Of a stretch of 5,091 nt of DNA, positions 1-5,091 are shown piece after piece. Numbering within the stretch: position 1 is the stretch's first letter; every line of letters starts with the position of its first letter. Made by a program: the position numbers and the translations under genes. Source of the stretch: Lysobacterales bacterium (GTDB taxonomy: Bacteria; Pseudomonadota; Gammaproteobacteria; Xanthomonadales; Rhodanobacteraceae); NCBI GenBank assembly GCA_013298265.1, contig JAAFHE010000343.1, positions 1 to 5,091 of the forward strand. Reading direction: 5' to 3'. Below the pieces are notes generated by a model. The model was not told where the DNA came from, searched no databases, and saw only the letters and a program-made list of their open reading frames with translations.

Positions 1-240
1 GCTGAACTGCTGGCACGGCCCATCGTCGGCGCCCAGCTGCTGTTTCCCGCCGCCGGCACGACCTGGCTGGTGCACGTCGTGCACGGCCACGTCCGCGTCA
101 ACGAACGCACCGACGTGCCGCGCGCCGAAGCCGGCGAAACCCTCGTAATCGAATTCACCCAGAGCGGCGGCTCGCCGCTGGTGCTCAATGGGGCGGGCGA
201 GCTGGTGCTGGTCCGGATAGCAACGAGGGCAGAGAAGTAA
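1..240 (+). CDS. 3' end of a probable HutD/Ves-family cupin protein (partial)
   Basis: Frame 1 is open from the left edge to a TAA at 238-240, giving the last 79 residues of a protein whose start lies outside the window. The fragment begins AELLARPIVGAQLLFPAAG and continues with a TWLVHVVHGHVRV stretch, then a PRAEAGETLVIEF turn and a final LVLVRIATRAEK. The 'RPxVGxxLLFPxAGxTWxVHVxxG' pattern followed by 'AGETLxI' resembles the second barrel half of HutD/Ves cupins, which are linked to histidine utilisation in many proteobacteria; their biochemical role is poorly defined. The family call is from pattern memory on a partial sequence, so another small cupin is possible. It converges on piuC with a hairpin between them, so it is not part of the iron-uptake unit. 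Confidence 0.55.
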   Translation, partial: AELLARPIVGAQLLFPAAGTTWLVHVVHGHVRVNERTDVPRAEAGETLVIEFTQSGGSPLVLNGAGELVLVRIATRAEK

Positions 241-285
241 GAAACGAGTGGTAGACGCGTGGGCCGCCTGCTTTCACTCGTTTCT
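240..285. terminator. Bidirectional terminator hairpin between convergent genes
   Basis: An 11-base perfect inverted repeat, AGAAACGAGTG at 240-250 and CACTCGTTTCT at 275-285, encloses a 24-base loop. It begins at the last base of the stop codon of the left gene and lies 25 bases beyond the piuC stop, between two convergent genes. Read on the minus strand the closing arm runs into a T-rich stretch (TTTCTTACTTCTCT). On the plus strand the arm itself ends in TTTCT and the downstream bases are T- and C-rich. The AGAAA/TTTCT ends of the stem fit a bidirectional intrinsic terminator. The long loop is the weak point. Confidence 0.65.
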
Positions 286-310
286 CACTCCTCTTGCTGC
301 TTTCCTGCCC

Positions 311-997
311 TCACGTTTCCGACCACCGCCGAAGTAAGTTGTGATACACGCCGACCAGCGACACCAGCGCCGGGTGCTCGGCCTGCTGCTGGGTGAGGCT
401 CTGGATCGATACGTCGAGATCGAACAGCAGGCGCCGCTCGCCTTCATCGCGCACGAGGCTCTGGATCCAGAAGAACGACGCCACGCGTTCGCCACGCGTG
501 ATCGGCATGACCTGATGCAGGCTGCTGGCCGGATACAGGATCAGATCGCCGGCGGGCAGCTTGACGCTATGTGTGCCGAAACTGTCTTCGATCACGAGCT
601 CGCCGCCGTCGTAATCGTCGGGATGACTCAGGAACAAGGTCGCGGACAGGTCGGTGCGCAGCGGGCTGCGGTCCTCGCCGGTGCGCGGGTAGCGCACCGC
701 ATTATCGACGTGGAAGCCGAAGGACTGGCCTTCCCGGTAGCAGTTGAACAGCGGCGGGAAGATGCGCCGCGGCAGCGCGCCGGCCATGAAGGTGGGATGG
801 CGCTGCAGACGCTCGAGGATCAGCGCACCGAGTTCGCGCGCGGCCGGATGGTCGTCGGGCAGTTGCAGGTTGTGTTTCGCCTTGGCCGACTGATAGCCGG
901 CCGTGATGCGTCCGTCGGCCCAGTCGGCGGCATCCAGGCGCTGGCGGCAGCGCGCGACGTCTTCGGGGCTCAGGACCTGGGTGACGTGCAGCAGCAT
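311..997 (-). CDS. piuC: Fe(II)/2-oxoglutarate-dependent PKHD-type hydroxylase (PiuC/YbiX family)
   Basis: A 228-residue protein, close to the 225 or so residues usual for YbiX/PiuC. The double-stranded beta-helix iron site is visible: His96 and Asp98 in [10 protein letters not shown], and the distal His161 in [20 protein letters not shown]. Arg171, ten residues later, is the expected 2-oxoglutarate-binding arginine. Other family stretches are [22 protein letters not shown] (114-137) and the helical C-terminal part with [17 protein letters not shown] (179-195). There is no signal peptide, so it should be cytoplasmic. ATG 997 is preceded by a weak AGGT about nine bases upstream. The gene lies downstream of, and on the same strand as, the Fiu/PiuA-type receptor, the usual piuA-piuC arrangement. 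The 259-base gap with a terminator suggests at least partly separate transcription. Its true substrate is not established; a role in siderophore or iron handling is inferred from context. No key residue is missing. Confidence 0.93.
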   Translation of the reverse strand: MLLHVTQVLSPEDVARCRQRLDAADWADGRITAGYQSAKAKHNLQLPDDHPAARELGALILERLQRHPTFMAGALPRRIFPPLFNCYREGQSFGFHVDNAVRYPRTGEDRSPLRTDLSATLFLSHPDDYDGGELVIEDSFGTHSVKLPAGDLILYPASSLHQVMPITRGERVASFFWIQSLVRDEGERRLLFDLDVSIQSLTQQQAEHPALVSLVGVYHNLLRRWSET

Positions 998-1032
998 GGG
1001 TTCGACCTGCGGTGACGGCGTCCGCTTGACGC

Positions 1033-1055
1033 AAATTTTATTTTGTGGAAATTGC
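1033..1055 (-). promoter_or_regulatory. AT-rich element upstream of piuC, possible promoter or operator
   Basis: A sharply AT-rich island in otherwise GC-rich DNA, 36-58 bases before the piuC start. On the minus strand it holds TAAAAT (1040-1035), a five-of-six match to the sigma-70 -10 box. I found no good -35 at 16-18 bases. The island is flanked by GCAATTT and AAATTTGC, giving an imperfect inverted repeat (1031-1055) that could bind a regulator. It does not match a Fur box well. Assignment as the piuC promoter is inference from position and composition. Confidence 0.35.
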
Positions 1056-1150
1056 TGGAGCTGGATGCATCCGCCGATGGACGGTTCCTGACCGGACCCC
1101 GCTCGATGCGTCCAAGCGGCAACCGCTCCCGAAAAAGCACGTCACGATTC

Positions 1151-1174
1151 TGCGTCATGCGCGCGCATCGTGCA
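1151..1174. repeat. GC-rich palindrome in the spacer between the receptor gene and piuC
   Basis: A perfect 12-base palindrome, ATGCGCGCGCAT (1157-1168), sits inside a wider dyad of the form TGC-N3-palindrome-N3-GCA (1151-1174). An additional CACGAT/ATCGTG pair (1143-1148 and 1167-1172) overlaps it. It lies in noncoding DNA about 155 bases upstream of the piuC start and 43 bases beyond the receptor terminator stem. It may be an operator, an RNA hairpin, or chance in GC-rich sequence. Confidence 0.4.
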
Positions 1175-1216
1175 CAGGGAAAACGGCCAGACAGGCGTCC
1201 GGTCGCTCCAGCCCCG

Positions 1217-1245
1217 AAACCGCCGCCGCATTCGCGCGGCGGTTT
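1217..1245 (-). terminator. Hairpin terminator downstream of the siderophore receptor gene
   Basis: A 10-base perfect stem pairs AAACCGCCGC (1217-1226) with GCGGCGGTTT (1236-1245), with a 9-base loop. It starts 11 bases past the receptor stop codon. In the direction of receptor transcription the stem ends in only three Ts before CGGGGC, so it is a weak-tract terminator that may allow read-through into piuC. On the plus strand it ends in TTTT. Confidence 0.65.
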
Positions 1246-1256
1246 TACGGCAGTCG

Positions 1257-3713
1257 TCAGAACGCGTAGTTCGCCTGCAGCGTGACCTGGCGACCTTCGC
1301 CCGGCGTCGCCCAACCGCTTGCGGCGGTGCGGATGCGGACGTAGTACTCCTTGTCGAACAGGTTGTTCACATTCAGCTGCAGGCGCAGGTCGCGGTTGAC
1401 GTTCCACGCCGCCATCGCGCGATGGGTCCAATAGTCGTCGGCCTTGGCCAGCGGGCCGTTGAGATTGGTCGCACTGTGCTGATTGAGATAGAACTCGCCC
1501 TGGTAGTTCATGCCGTAGCCGAACTGCCACTGGCCGACGTCGAGCGTGGTCCAGACATTGAACGCGTGCTTCGGCACGCTGACCAGTTCATCACCCTTGC
1601 TGTAGTCCAGGCCGAGCGCGGACTGCCGGTCCGAGACACCTTGCAGCACTTCGCTCTGCAGGTAGGTGTAATTCGCGTAGATCGCCCACTTGCGCGTGAT
1701 ATTGCCGCTGGCGCCCAGCAGCACGCCGTCGACCCGCGCCTCGCCGTCGAGCTGCTGCTCGCCCGCCGGATTGTCCGGATTGCCCGGATCGGCTACGCGA
1801 TAGTTCTCGCGGTCGTTGCGGAAGATCGACGCGGTCAGTGACAGGCGCTGGTCGAGCAGATCCCACTTCGTGCCGAGTTCGACGTTGATCGCGGTTTCCG
1901 GATCGACGTTGCAGTTATTGGTGCCCGGCAATGGGCCGCTGGCCGGCGGCGCCGCCTGTGTGCAGCTACCGTTGACCGAGGCCTTCGACGGAGTCCGGGA
2001 GTTGCCATAGGCGAAGTAGATGCTGCCCGCTTCGACCGGCTTGAACACGAGGCCTGCGCGGTAGGAGAACAGATCGTCAGTGTTCCTGGTCGGCGCGTTC
2101 GCGCCGGTGACCGTGCCGATCGGACCGGCCGCGCCGGCTGCCGTCGAGACCGTGTAGGCGGTGCTGCTGCCTTCATTGCGCTCGAAGCGGGTGCCGAGGT
2201 TGAACTGCCACTGCTCGCTGAACTTCAGAGTGTCGAAGGCATAGATCGCAGCGTTGTCGAGTTCGCCGTCAACCTTGCTGGTCAGCGTGCGGTTGCGCGG
2301 GCCGCTGTACAGCGTATTCGGGTTGTACGGATCGGTATACGGCAGATGATTCGGCGCGGCGAAGGGATTGCTGCCGTCCGGGTTGCGGAATTCGGCGCTG
2401 CCGTCGAGCGCGAAGCTCTCGTGCATCAGCGAGAAACCACTGACCAGCGTGTGCTCGATCGGACCGGTGTTGAACGTCGCGGTCAGGTCGGTCTGGTTGA
2501 TCAGCATGCGGTTCGTCGTGTCGCGCACGTTGCCGCGCGGGCCGCCGGGCAAATACGTGTTCACCGGAACCACGACCTGCGTCGCGCCGGTGCCGACGGT
2601 GCAGCTACCACCGACCGGCGTCTGGTTGTTGGCCAGGCAGAAGGTGCCGCCCGGCGCATCGACGATCAGGAACTGGTTCACCTCCTGCACGCGCGTGAAA
2701 TTGCGCACGCTGAGGTTAGGGCTGAAGGTGTGGGCGAGGATGCTGGTGAAGGCGTCGACCTCGGTTTCCTGCGTGTCGACGTTGCGGTAGCCGTAGTACG
2801 TGCTCGGATCGGCGCCCGGCAGCGTGAAGCCCTGGTTGCCGGCGAAGAAGTAGGGCACGCCGTATTGCGGCGTGTTGTCGTCGCGCTGGTGCAGGTAGCT
2901 CAGCGTCAGCGTGGTGTCAGTGCCGAGGCCGAAGGCGATCGACGGGGCGAAGCCCCAGCGTTTCATTTCCTCGACATCGCGGCCCGGCACGTCGTTGCGG
3001 TGGCCCATCACGTTGACGCGTACGGCGGTGCTGTCGCCGATCATCTGGTTGCTGTCGAGCGTGACGCGACCGTAGGAGTCGGTGCCGACGCCCGCGCCGA
3101 GGTTGGTGAAGTCGCCTTCGCGCGCGGCCTTGGACACGAGGTTGATCGTGCCGCCGACCGAGCCCGCGCCCGAGTACACCGAGTTTGCGCCGTTGACGAC
3201 TTCGATCTGCTCGAGGTTGAAGGTGTCGGTGCGCGAGTACTGCGCGCTGTCTCGTACGCCGTCGACCTGGATGTCGTTGTTCGCGGAGAACCCGCGCAGG
3301 TTGATGCTGTCACCGAAACCGCCGCCGCCTTCGCCGGCGCCGAAGGTGATGCCCGGCAGCGTGGACAGCACATCGCGCAGCGACAGCAGGTTCTGCCCGG
3401 TCATGACTTCCTGCGGCACGACCTCGATCGACTGTGGCGTATCGCGCAGCGGTGCGGTGTACTTCGGCGACGAAGCCTCTTTCAACTCCATGCCGTGCAC
3501 GTCGACCGCATCGAGCTTGGTCTCGTCACGGCCGCGGCGGCCGTGCGCACCGTCCGGCGTCTGCACGCTGGCCGCATCGGTCGCCGTCGCGGCGGCCATC
3601 GCGGTCTCGGCGAACGCGTGCGGTGCAGCCGTGGCGAGTGCCAAGCCCAGGGCGCTGATCAACAGACGCGGTGGGGTGGTCGCGGCGGAACGGATGTATG
3701 AGGAGTTCGGCAT
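1257..3713 (-). CDS. piuA: TonB-dependent catecholate siderophore receptor, Fiu/PiuA family
   Basis: An 818-residue outer-membrane receptor, slightly longer than E. coli Fiu (about 760). Residues 1-35 form a signal peptide with a hydrophobic LLISALGLALATAA core and a likely AFA|E cleavage. A TonB-box candidate, LDAVDVHG, is at 67-74. The plug spans about 85-200, with DTPQSIEVVPQEVM (91-104), NLRGFSANNDIQVDGVRD (138-155) and VGGTINLVSK (186-195). The 22-strand barrel follows, with GDSTAVRVNVMG (226-237) and APSIAFGLGT (256-265), both closely like Fiu. NLFDKEYY (784-791) and a terminal aromatic in QANYAF mark the barrel end. Cysteines come in two spaced pairs, 359/371 and 584/601, probably disulfides in surface loops. 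ATG 3713 has AGGGA seven bases upstream. It imports ferric catechol-type siderophores using TonB-ExbBD energy; the exact ligand is not readable from sequence. A Fur box lies in its promoter. The first plug contact motif reads NGANSVYSGAGS where many relatives have a KGPSSVLYGRG-like version. Confidence 0.93.
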   Translation of the reverse strand: MPNSSYIRSAATTPPRLLISALGLALATAAPHAFAETAMAAATATDAASVQTPDGAHGRRGRDETKLDAVDVHGMELKEASSPKYTAPLRDTPQSIEVVPQEVMTGQNLLSLRDVLSTLPGITFGAGEGGGGFGDSINLRGFSANNDIQVDGVRDSAQYSRTDTFNLEQIEVVNGANSVYSGAGSVGGTINLVSKAAREGDFTNLGAGVGTDSYGRVTLDSNQMIGDSTAVRVNVMGHRNDVPGRDVEEMKRWGFAPSIAFGLGTDTTLTLSYLHQRDDNTPQYGVPYFFAGNQGFTLPGADPSTYYGYRNVDTQETEVDAFTSILAHTFSPNLSVRNFTRVQEVNQFLIVDAPGGTFCLANNQTPVGGSCTVGTGATQVVVPVNTYLPGGPRGNVRDTTNRMLINQTDLTATFNTGPIEHTLVSGFSLMHESFALDGSAEFRNPDGSNPFAAPNHLPYTDPYNPNTLYSGPRNRTLTSKVDGELDNAAIYAFDTLKFSEQWQFNLGTRFERNEGSSTAYTVSTAAGAAGPIGTVTGANAPTRNTDDLFSYRAGLVFKPVEAGSIYFAYGNSRTPSKASVNGSCTQAAPPASGPLPGTNNCNVDPETAINVELGTKWDLLDQRLSLTASIFRNDRENYRVADPGNPDNPAGEQQLDGEARVDGVLLGASGNITRKWAIYANYTYLQSEVLQGVSDRQSALGLDYSKGDELVSVPKHAFNVWTTLDVGQWQFGYGMNYQGEFYLNQHSATNLNGPLAKADDYWTHRAMAAWNVNRDLRLQLNVNNLFDKEYYVRIRTAASGWATPGEGRQVTLQANYAF

Positions 3714-3720
3714 GTGTAGT

Positions 3721-3725
3721 TCCCT
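3721..3725 (-). promoter_or_regulatory. Ribosome binding site of the siderophore receptor gene
   Basis: AGGGA on the minus strand, seven bases before ATG 3713. It supports this start, which also gives a complete signal peptide. Confidence 0.7.
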
Positions 3726-3755
3726 GGGTCCTTCAGCAATGCGATTGGGTCTGCC

Positions 3756-3773
3756 GGCGCGCAGCGGCGCGCC
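3756..3773 (-). other. Stem-loop in the receptor mRNA leader
   Basis: A 7-base perfect all-GC stem, GGCGCGC and GCGCGCC, closes a four-base loop. It lies about 43 bases upstream of the receptor start codon, within the roughly 150-base leader predicted from the Fur-box promoter. It is too far from the ribosome binding site to block it directly and has no T-run, so it is not a terminator. The role is unknown; GC-rich DNA forms such stems by chance fairly easily. Confidence 0.4.
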
Positions 3774-3868
3774 CGCGTTGTTGTTTGGCGAGGTGGAACC
3801 GGATTCCCCTGGCGGACCGGGTCGCGCAGGCCTTGCGGCGCTGCGGGCGACTCGGCGATCGACGAAAG

Positions 3869-3896
3869 ATTAACAGTAAATAAGAATGATTCGCAA
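3869..3896 (-). promoter_or_regulatory. Candidate sigma-70 promoter of the receptor gene
   Basis: On the minus strand, TTGCGA (3896-3891, four of six matches to the -35 box) and GTTAAT (3874-3869, four of six to the -10 box) are 16 bases apart. They lie in an AT-rich stretch that stands out from the GC-rich surroundings. Transcription would begin near 3862, giving a leader of about 150 bases. Overlap with the Fur box strongly supports this as the regulated promoter, although each hexamer alone is only moderate. Confidence 0.55.
3881..3895. promoter_or_regulatory. Fur box
   Basis: TAAGAATGATTCGCA matches the 7-1-7 Fur inverted-repeat form TGAGAATGATTCTCA at 13 of 15 positions, with an intact GAATGATTC core. 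It covers the -35 and spacer of the receptor promoter, where bound Fe-Fur would block RNA polymerase. This fits iron-repressed expression of the receptor, as known for Fiu/PiuA genes. Confidence 0.75.
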
Positions 3897-4264
3897 CACA
3901 GCTATCGGTAGTGTCCGCGTCCGTATCCCGTTTGCCGTTCAGAGGCATCGCTGCCCGGCCAGCACACGGCCTGGGCAGGCTCATCCGGCATACGGACTGG
4001 CGCCCGCGCCGGCACGATTGCCGCATGACGCTTCATTCGCGAAAAAACCAGCCCGGATTTCTCACGCCTACTCGTCGCGAGGCGGGCGAGCCCGAATTTC
4101 CCACACACGTTCTTAGCGAGGCCGTCGAGACACCGTCCTGATGCGCGCCGCGGACTTCAGTGACGGCGAAGGCGCACACGTGCCTGGGCAAGCGTTTTCA
4201 ACGGCGGCACATCCGGTCTGGTCGCGCGTCGATTCAGGGGCAGCACCAACCACGCGGCCCGCGC
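3897..4264. other. Spacer of about 370 bases without a credible gene
   Basis: Between the Fur-box promoter and the stop codon of the reductase gene. Short open frames of 68-76 codons occur on both strands, but they are rich in Arg, Pro, Ser and Ala, lack convincing ribosome binding sites and resemble no family I recognise. Visible structure is limited to a T-run hairpin (4038-4066) and a small CGGG-CGAG-CCCG stem-loop (4083-4094). It probably carries the 3' untranslated region of the reductase transcript; a small RNA cannot be excluded. Confidence 0.5.
4038..4066 (-). terminator. Possible weak terminator beyond the reductase gene
   Basis: On the minus strand an imperfect hairpin (GAGAAATCC, loop GGGCT, GGTTTTTTC) contains a run of six Ts on its descending arm. 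It has a bulged base on each arm and two G-T pairs. It lies about 200 bases past the reductase stop codon and upstream of the receptor promoter, a sensible place to end that transcript. The T-run is largely inside the stem, so efficiency is doubtful. Confidence 0.3.
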
Positions 4265-5091
4265 TCAGTACACGTCGCGCCGATACCGCCCCTGCTCGGC
4301 CAACGTGTCCACCGCATCCGCACCGAGCGCCGCGCGCAGTTCCGCGTCGACGGCAGGCGCCATGCCTTGCAGGCTGCCGCAGACGTAGATGCAGGCACCT
4401 GCGGCGACCCATTCGCGCAGCGCGGCGGCAGTTTCACGAACCCGCTGCTGCACATAGATGCGCTCCGCCTGGTCGCGCGAGAACGCGAGATCGACGCGTT
4501 CGAGCACACCGCTGCGCTGCCAGGCTTCGATGTCCGCGGCGAAGAAGAAGTCGCAGCTGCGCTGGCGTTCGCCGAACAGCAGCCAGTTGCGGCGCTGACT
4601 TCCCGCGGCGCGCGCCTTGAGCAGCGCGCGCAGGCCGGCGATGCCCGTGCCGTTGCCGATGAGGATCAGCGGACACGATTGCGGCGGCAGATGGAACTGG
4701 CTGTTGCGGCGCAGGCGCAGGTCGATGGTCGCGCCGACCATCGCATGCGCGGTCAGCCAGCCCGAGCCCAGGCCGAGGCTACCGTCATCGCGGCGCCATT
4801 GGCGCACCAGCAGATCCAGGCGGCCGTCCTGCGGTATCGACGCGATCGAATACTCGCGATGCGGCAGCGGCGTCAGCGACGCGAACCCGTCGTCGCCCGT
4901 TTCGCCCGCGCCCGGCATCGTCTCGGGCCACTGATGCCGGGCGAGGAATTCGGCCACGCTATCGCCACCGTCGAGCAGGCGCCCGCCGTCGATGCTGCAG
5001 CGCTGCAACAGCGCCGACACCGCTTCCGGCGCATGACGCGGGCCGATCTCGGCCACGTCGCCGGCGGACCAGTCCGGCGTCTCGCCCTGCG
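4265..5091 (-). CDS. C-terminal FAD/NADPH reductase half of a CysJ-like flavoprotein, probably PiuB/PepSY type (partial)
   Basis: The frame stays open to the right edge, so the 274 residues seen are a C-terminal fragment. A GTG at 5056 is internal: the codons before it (PDWSAGD) continue the family sequence. The connecting and FAD domain shows REYSIAS (fragment residues 78-84) and GLGSGWL (106-112). The NADPH domain shows GNGTGIAGLRA (145-155), the 2'-phosphate-binding SRDQAERIYVQ (204-214), YVCGS (235-239) and the terminal RYRRDVY, very like the CysJ end. This diflavin-reductase half moves electrons from NADPH through FAD to a flavodoxin or FMN partner. Next to a Fiu/PiuA receptor and PiuC, the full protein is probably a PepSY-membrane/flavodoxin/reductase fusion (PiuB-like) that may reduce ferric siderophore iron. 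That is inference, because the N-terminal part is outside the window; assimilatory sulfite reductase alpha subunit is the alternative. The stop is 551 bases before the receptor start. Confidence 0.85.
   Translation of the reverse strand, partial: QGETPDWSAGDVAEIGPRHAPEAVSALLQRCSIDGGRLLDGGDSVAEFLARHQWPETMPGAGETGDDGFASLTPLPHREYSIASIPQDGRLDLLVRQWRRDDGSLGLGSGWLTAHAMVGATIDLRLRRNSQFHLPPQSCPLILIGNGTGIAGLRALLKARAAGSQRRNWLLFGERQRSCDFFFAADIEAWQRSGVLERVDLAFSRDQAERIYVQQRVRETAAALREWVAAGACIYVCGSLQGMAPAVDAELRAALGADAVDTLAEQGRYRRDVY

Noticed and set aside
341..1015. A 224-codon plus-strand frame covering nearly all of piuC
   Set aside because: The minus-strand protein has complete hydroxylase active-site motifs. 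The plus-strand product resembles nothing and is a codon-bias shadow.
1031..1055. The AT-rich inverted repeat before piuC as a second Fur box
   Set aside because: It lacks the GAATGATTC-like core and aligns poorly with the 7-1-7 pattern, unlike the receptor promoter site.
2346..3701. A 451-codon open frame on the plus strand, antisense to the receptor gene
   Set aside because: It lies wholly within a clearly identified receptor gene. Its protein is rich in Val, Arg, Ala and His without recognisable motifs, as expected for the reverse frame of GC-rich codons.
3902..4108. A 68-codon minus-strand frame beginning MCGKFGL, reminiscent of the MCGRF start of SRAP/HMCES proteins
   Set aside because: The likeness ends after five residues, the frame is far shorter than a SRAP domain, and no good ribosome binding site precedes it.
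4141..4620. A 159-codon plus-strand frame opposite the reductase end
   Set aside because: It is extremely rich in Arg, Ala and Pro with no domain, and lies mostly antisense to conserved reductase motifs.
4265..5056. GTG at 5056 as the true start of a stand-alone 263-residue reductase
   Set aside because: The frame is open upstream to the window edge, and the preceding residues PDWSAGD fit the conserved connection to the FAD domain. The gene is cut by the edge rather than starting here.
1..5091. CRISPR arrays, tRNA or rRNA genes, insertion sequences and phage genes
   Set aside because: By reading, I found no regularly spaced repeats, no tRNA-like cloverleaf, no transposase or integrase motifs and no terminal inverted repeats.

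Overview
This GC-rich window reads as chromosomal DNA of a gammaproteobacterium, most likely of the Xanthomonadales. That placement is an inference from base composition, codon use and gene content; no rRNA or other marker is present. The core is an iron-uptake locus of the Fiu/PiuA type, and all three of its genes lie on the minus strand.

Layout, left to right. Positions 1-240 (+) hold the 3' end of a gene that looks like a HutD/Ves-family cupin. A strong inverted repeat (240-285) separates it from the convergent gene piuC (311-997, -), an Fe(II)/2-oxoglutarate PKHD-type hydroxylase. Next is a 259-base spacer with the receptor gene's terminator hairpin, a GC palindrome and an AT-rich possible piuC promoter. 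The large gene at 1257-3713 (-) encodes a TonB-dependent catecholate siderophore receptor of the Fiu/PiuA family. The 551-base spacer 3714-4264 contains its leader, a convincing Fur box over a plausible promoter, and about 370 bases without a credible gene. From 4265 to the right edge (-) is the C-terminal FAD/NADPH reductase half of a CysJ-like flavoprotein, cut by the window end.

Working model (inference from family knowledge). The receptor takes a ferric catechol-type siderophore across the outer membrane using TonB energy. The flavoprotein, probably a PepSY-flavodoxin-reductase of the PiuB type, would supply NADPH electrons for iron release by reduction. The role of PiuC, which usually sits beside such receptors, is not well established. 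The Fur box implies repression of the receptor when iron is plentiful.

I found no CRISPR array, tRNA, rRNA, insertion sequence or phage gene, and no clearly novel system. The points worth a second look are regulatory: a Fur site that could serve two divergent promoters, a structured receptor leader, a palindrome upstream of piuC, and an unassigned spacer next to the reductase gene.
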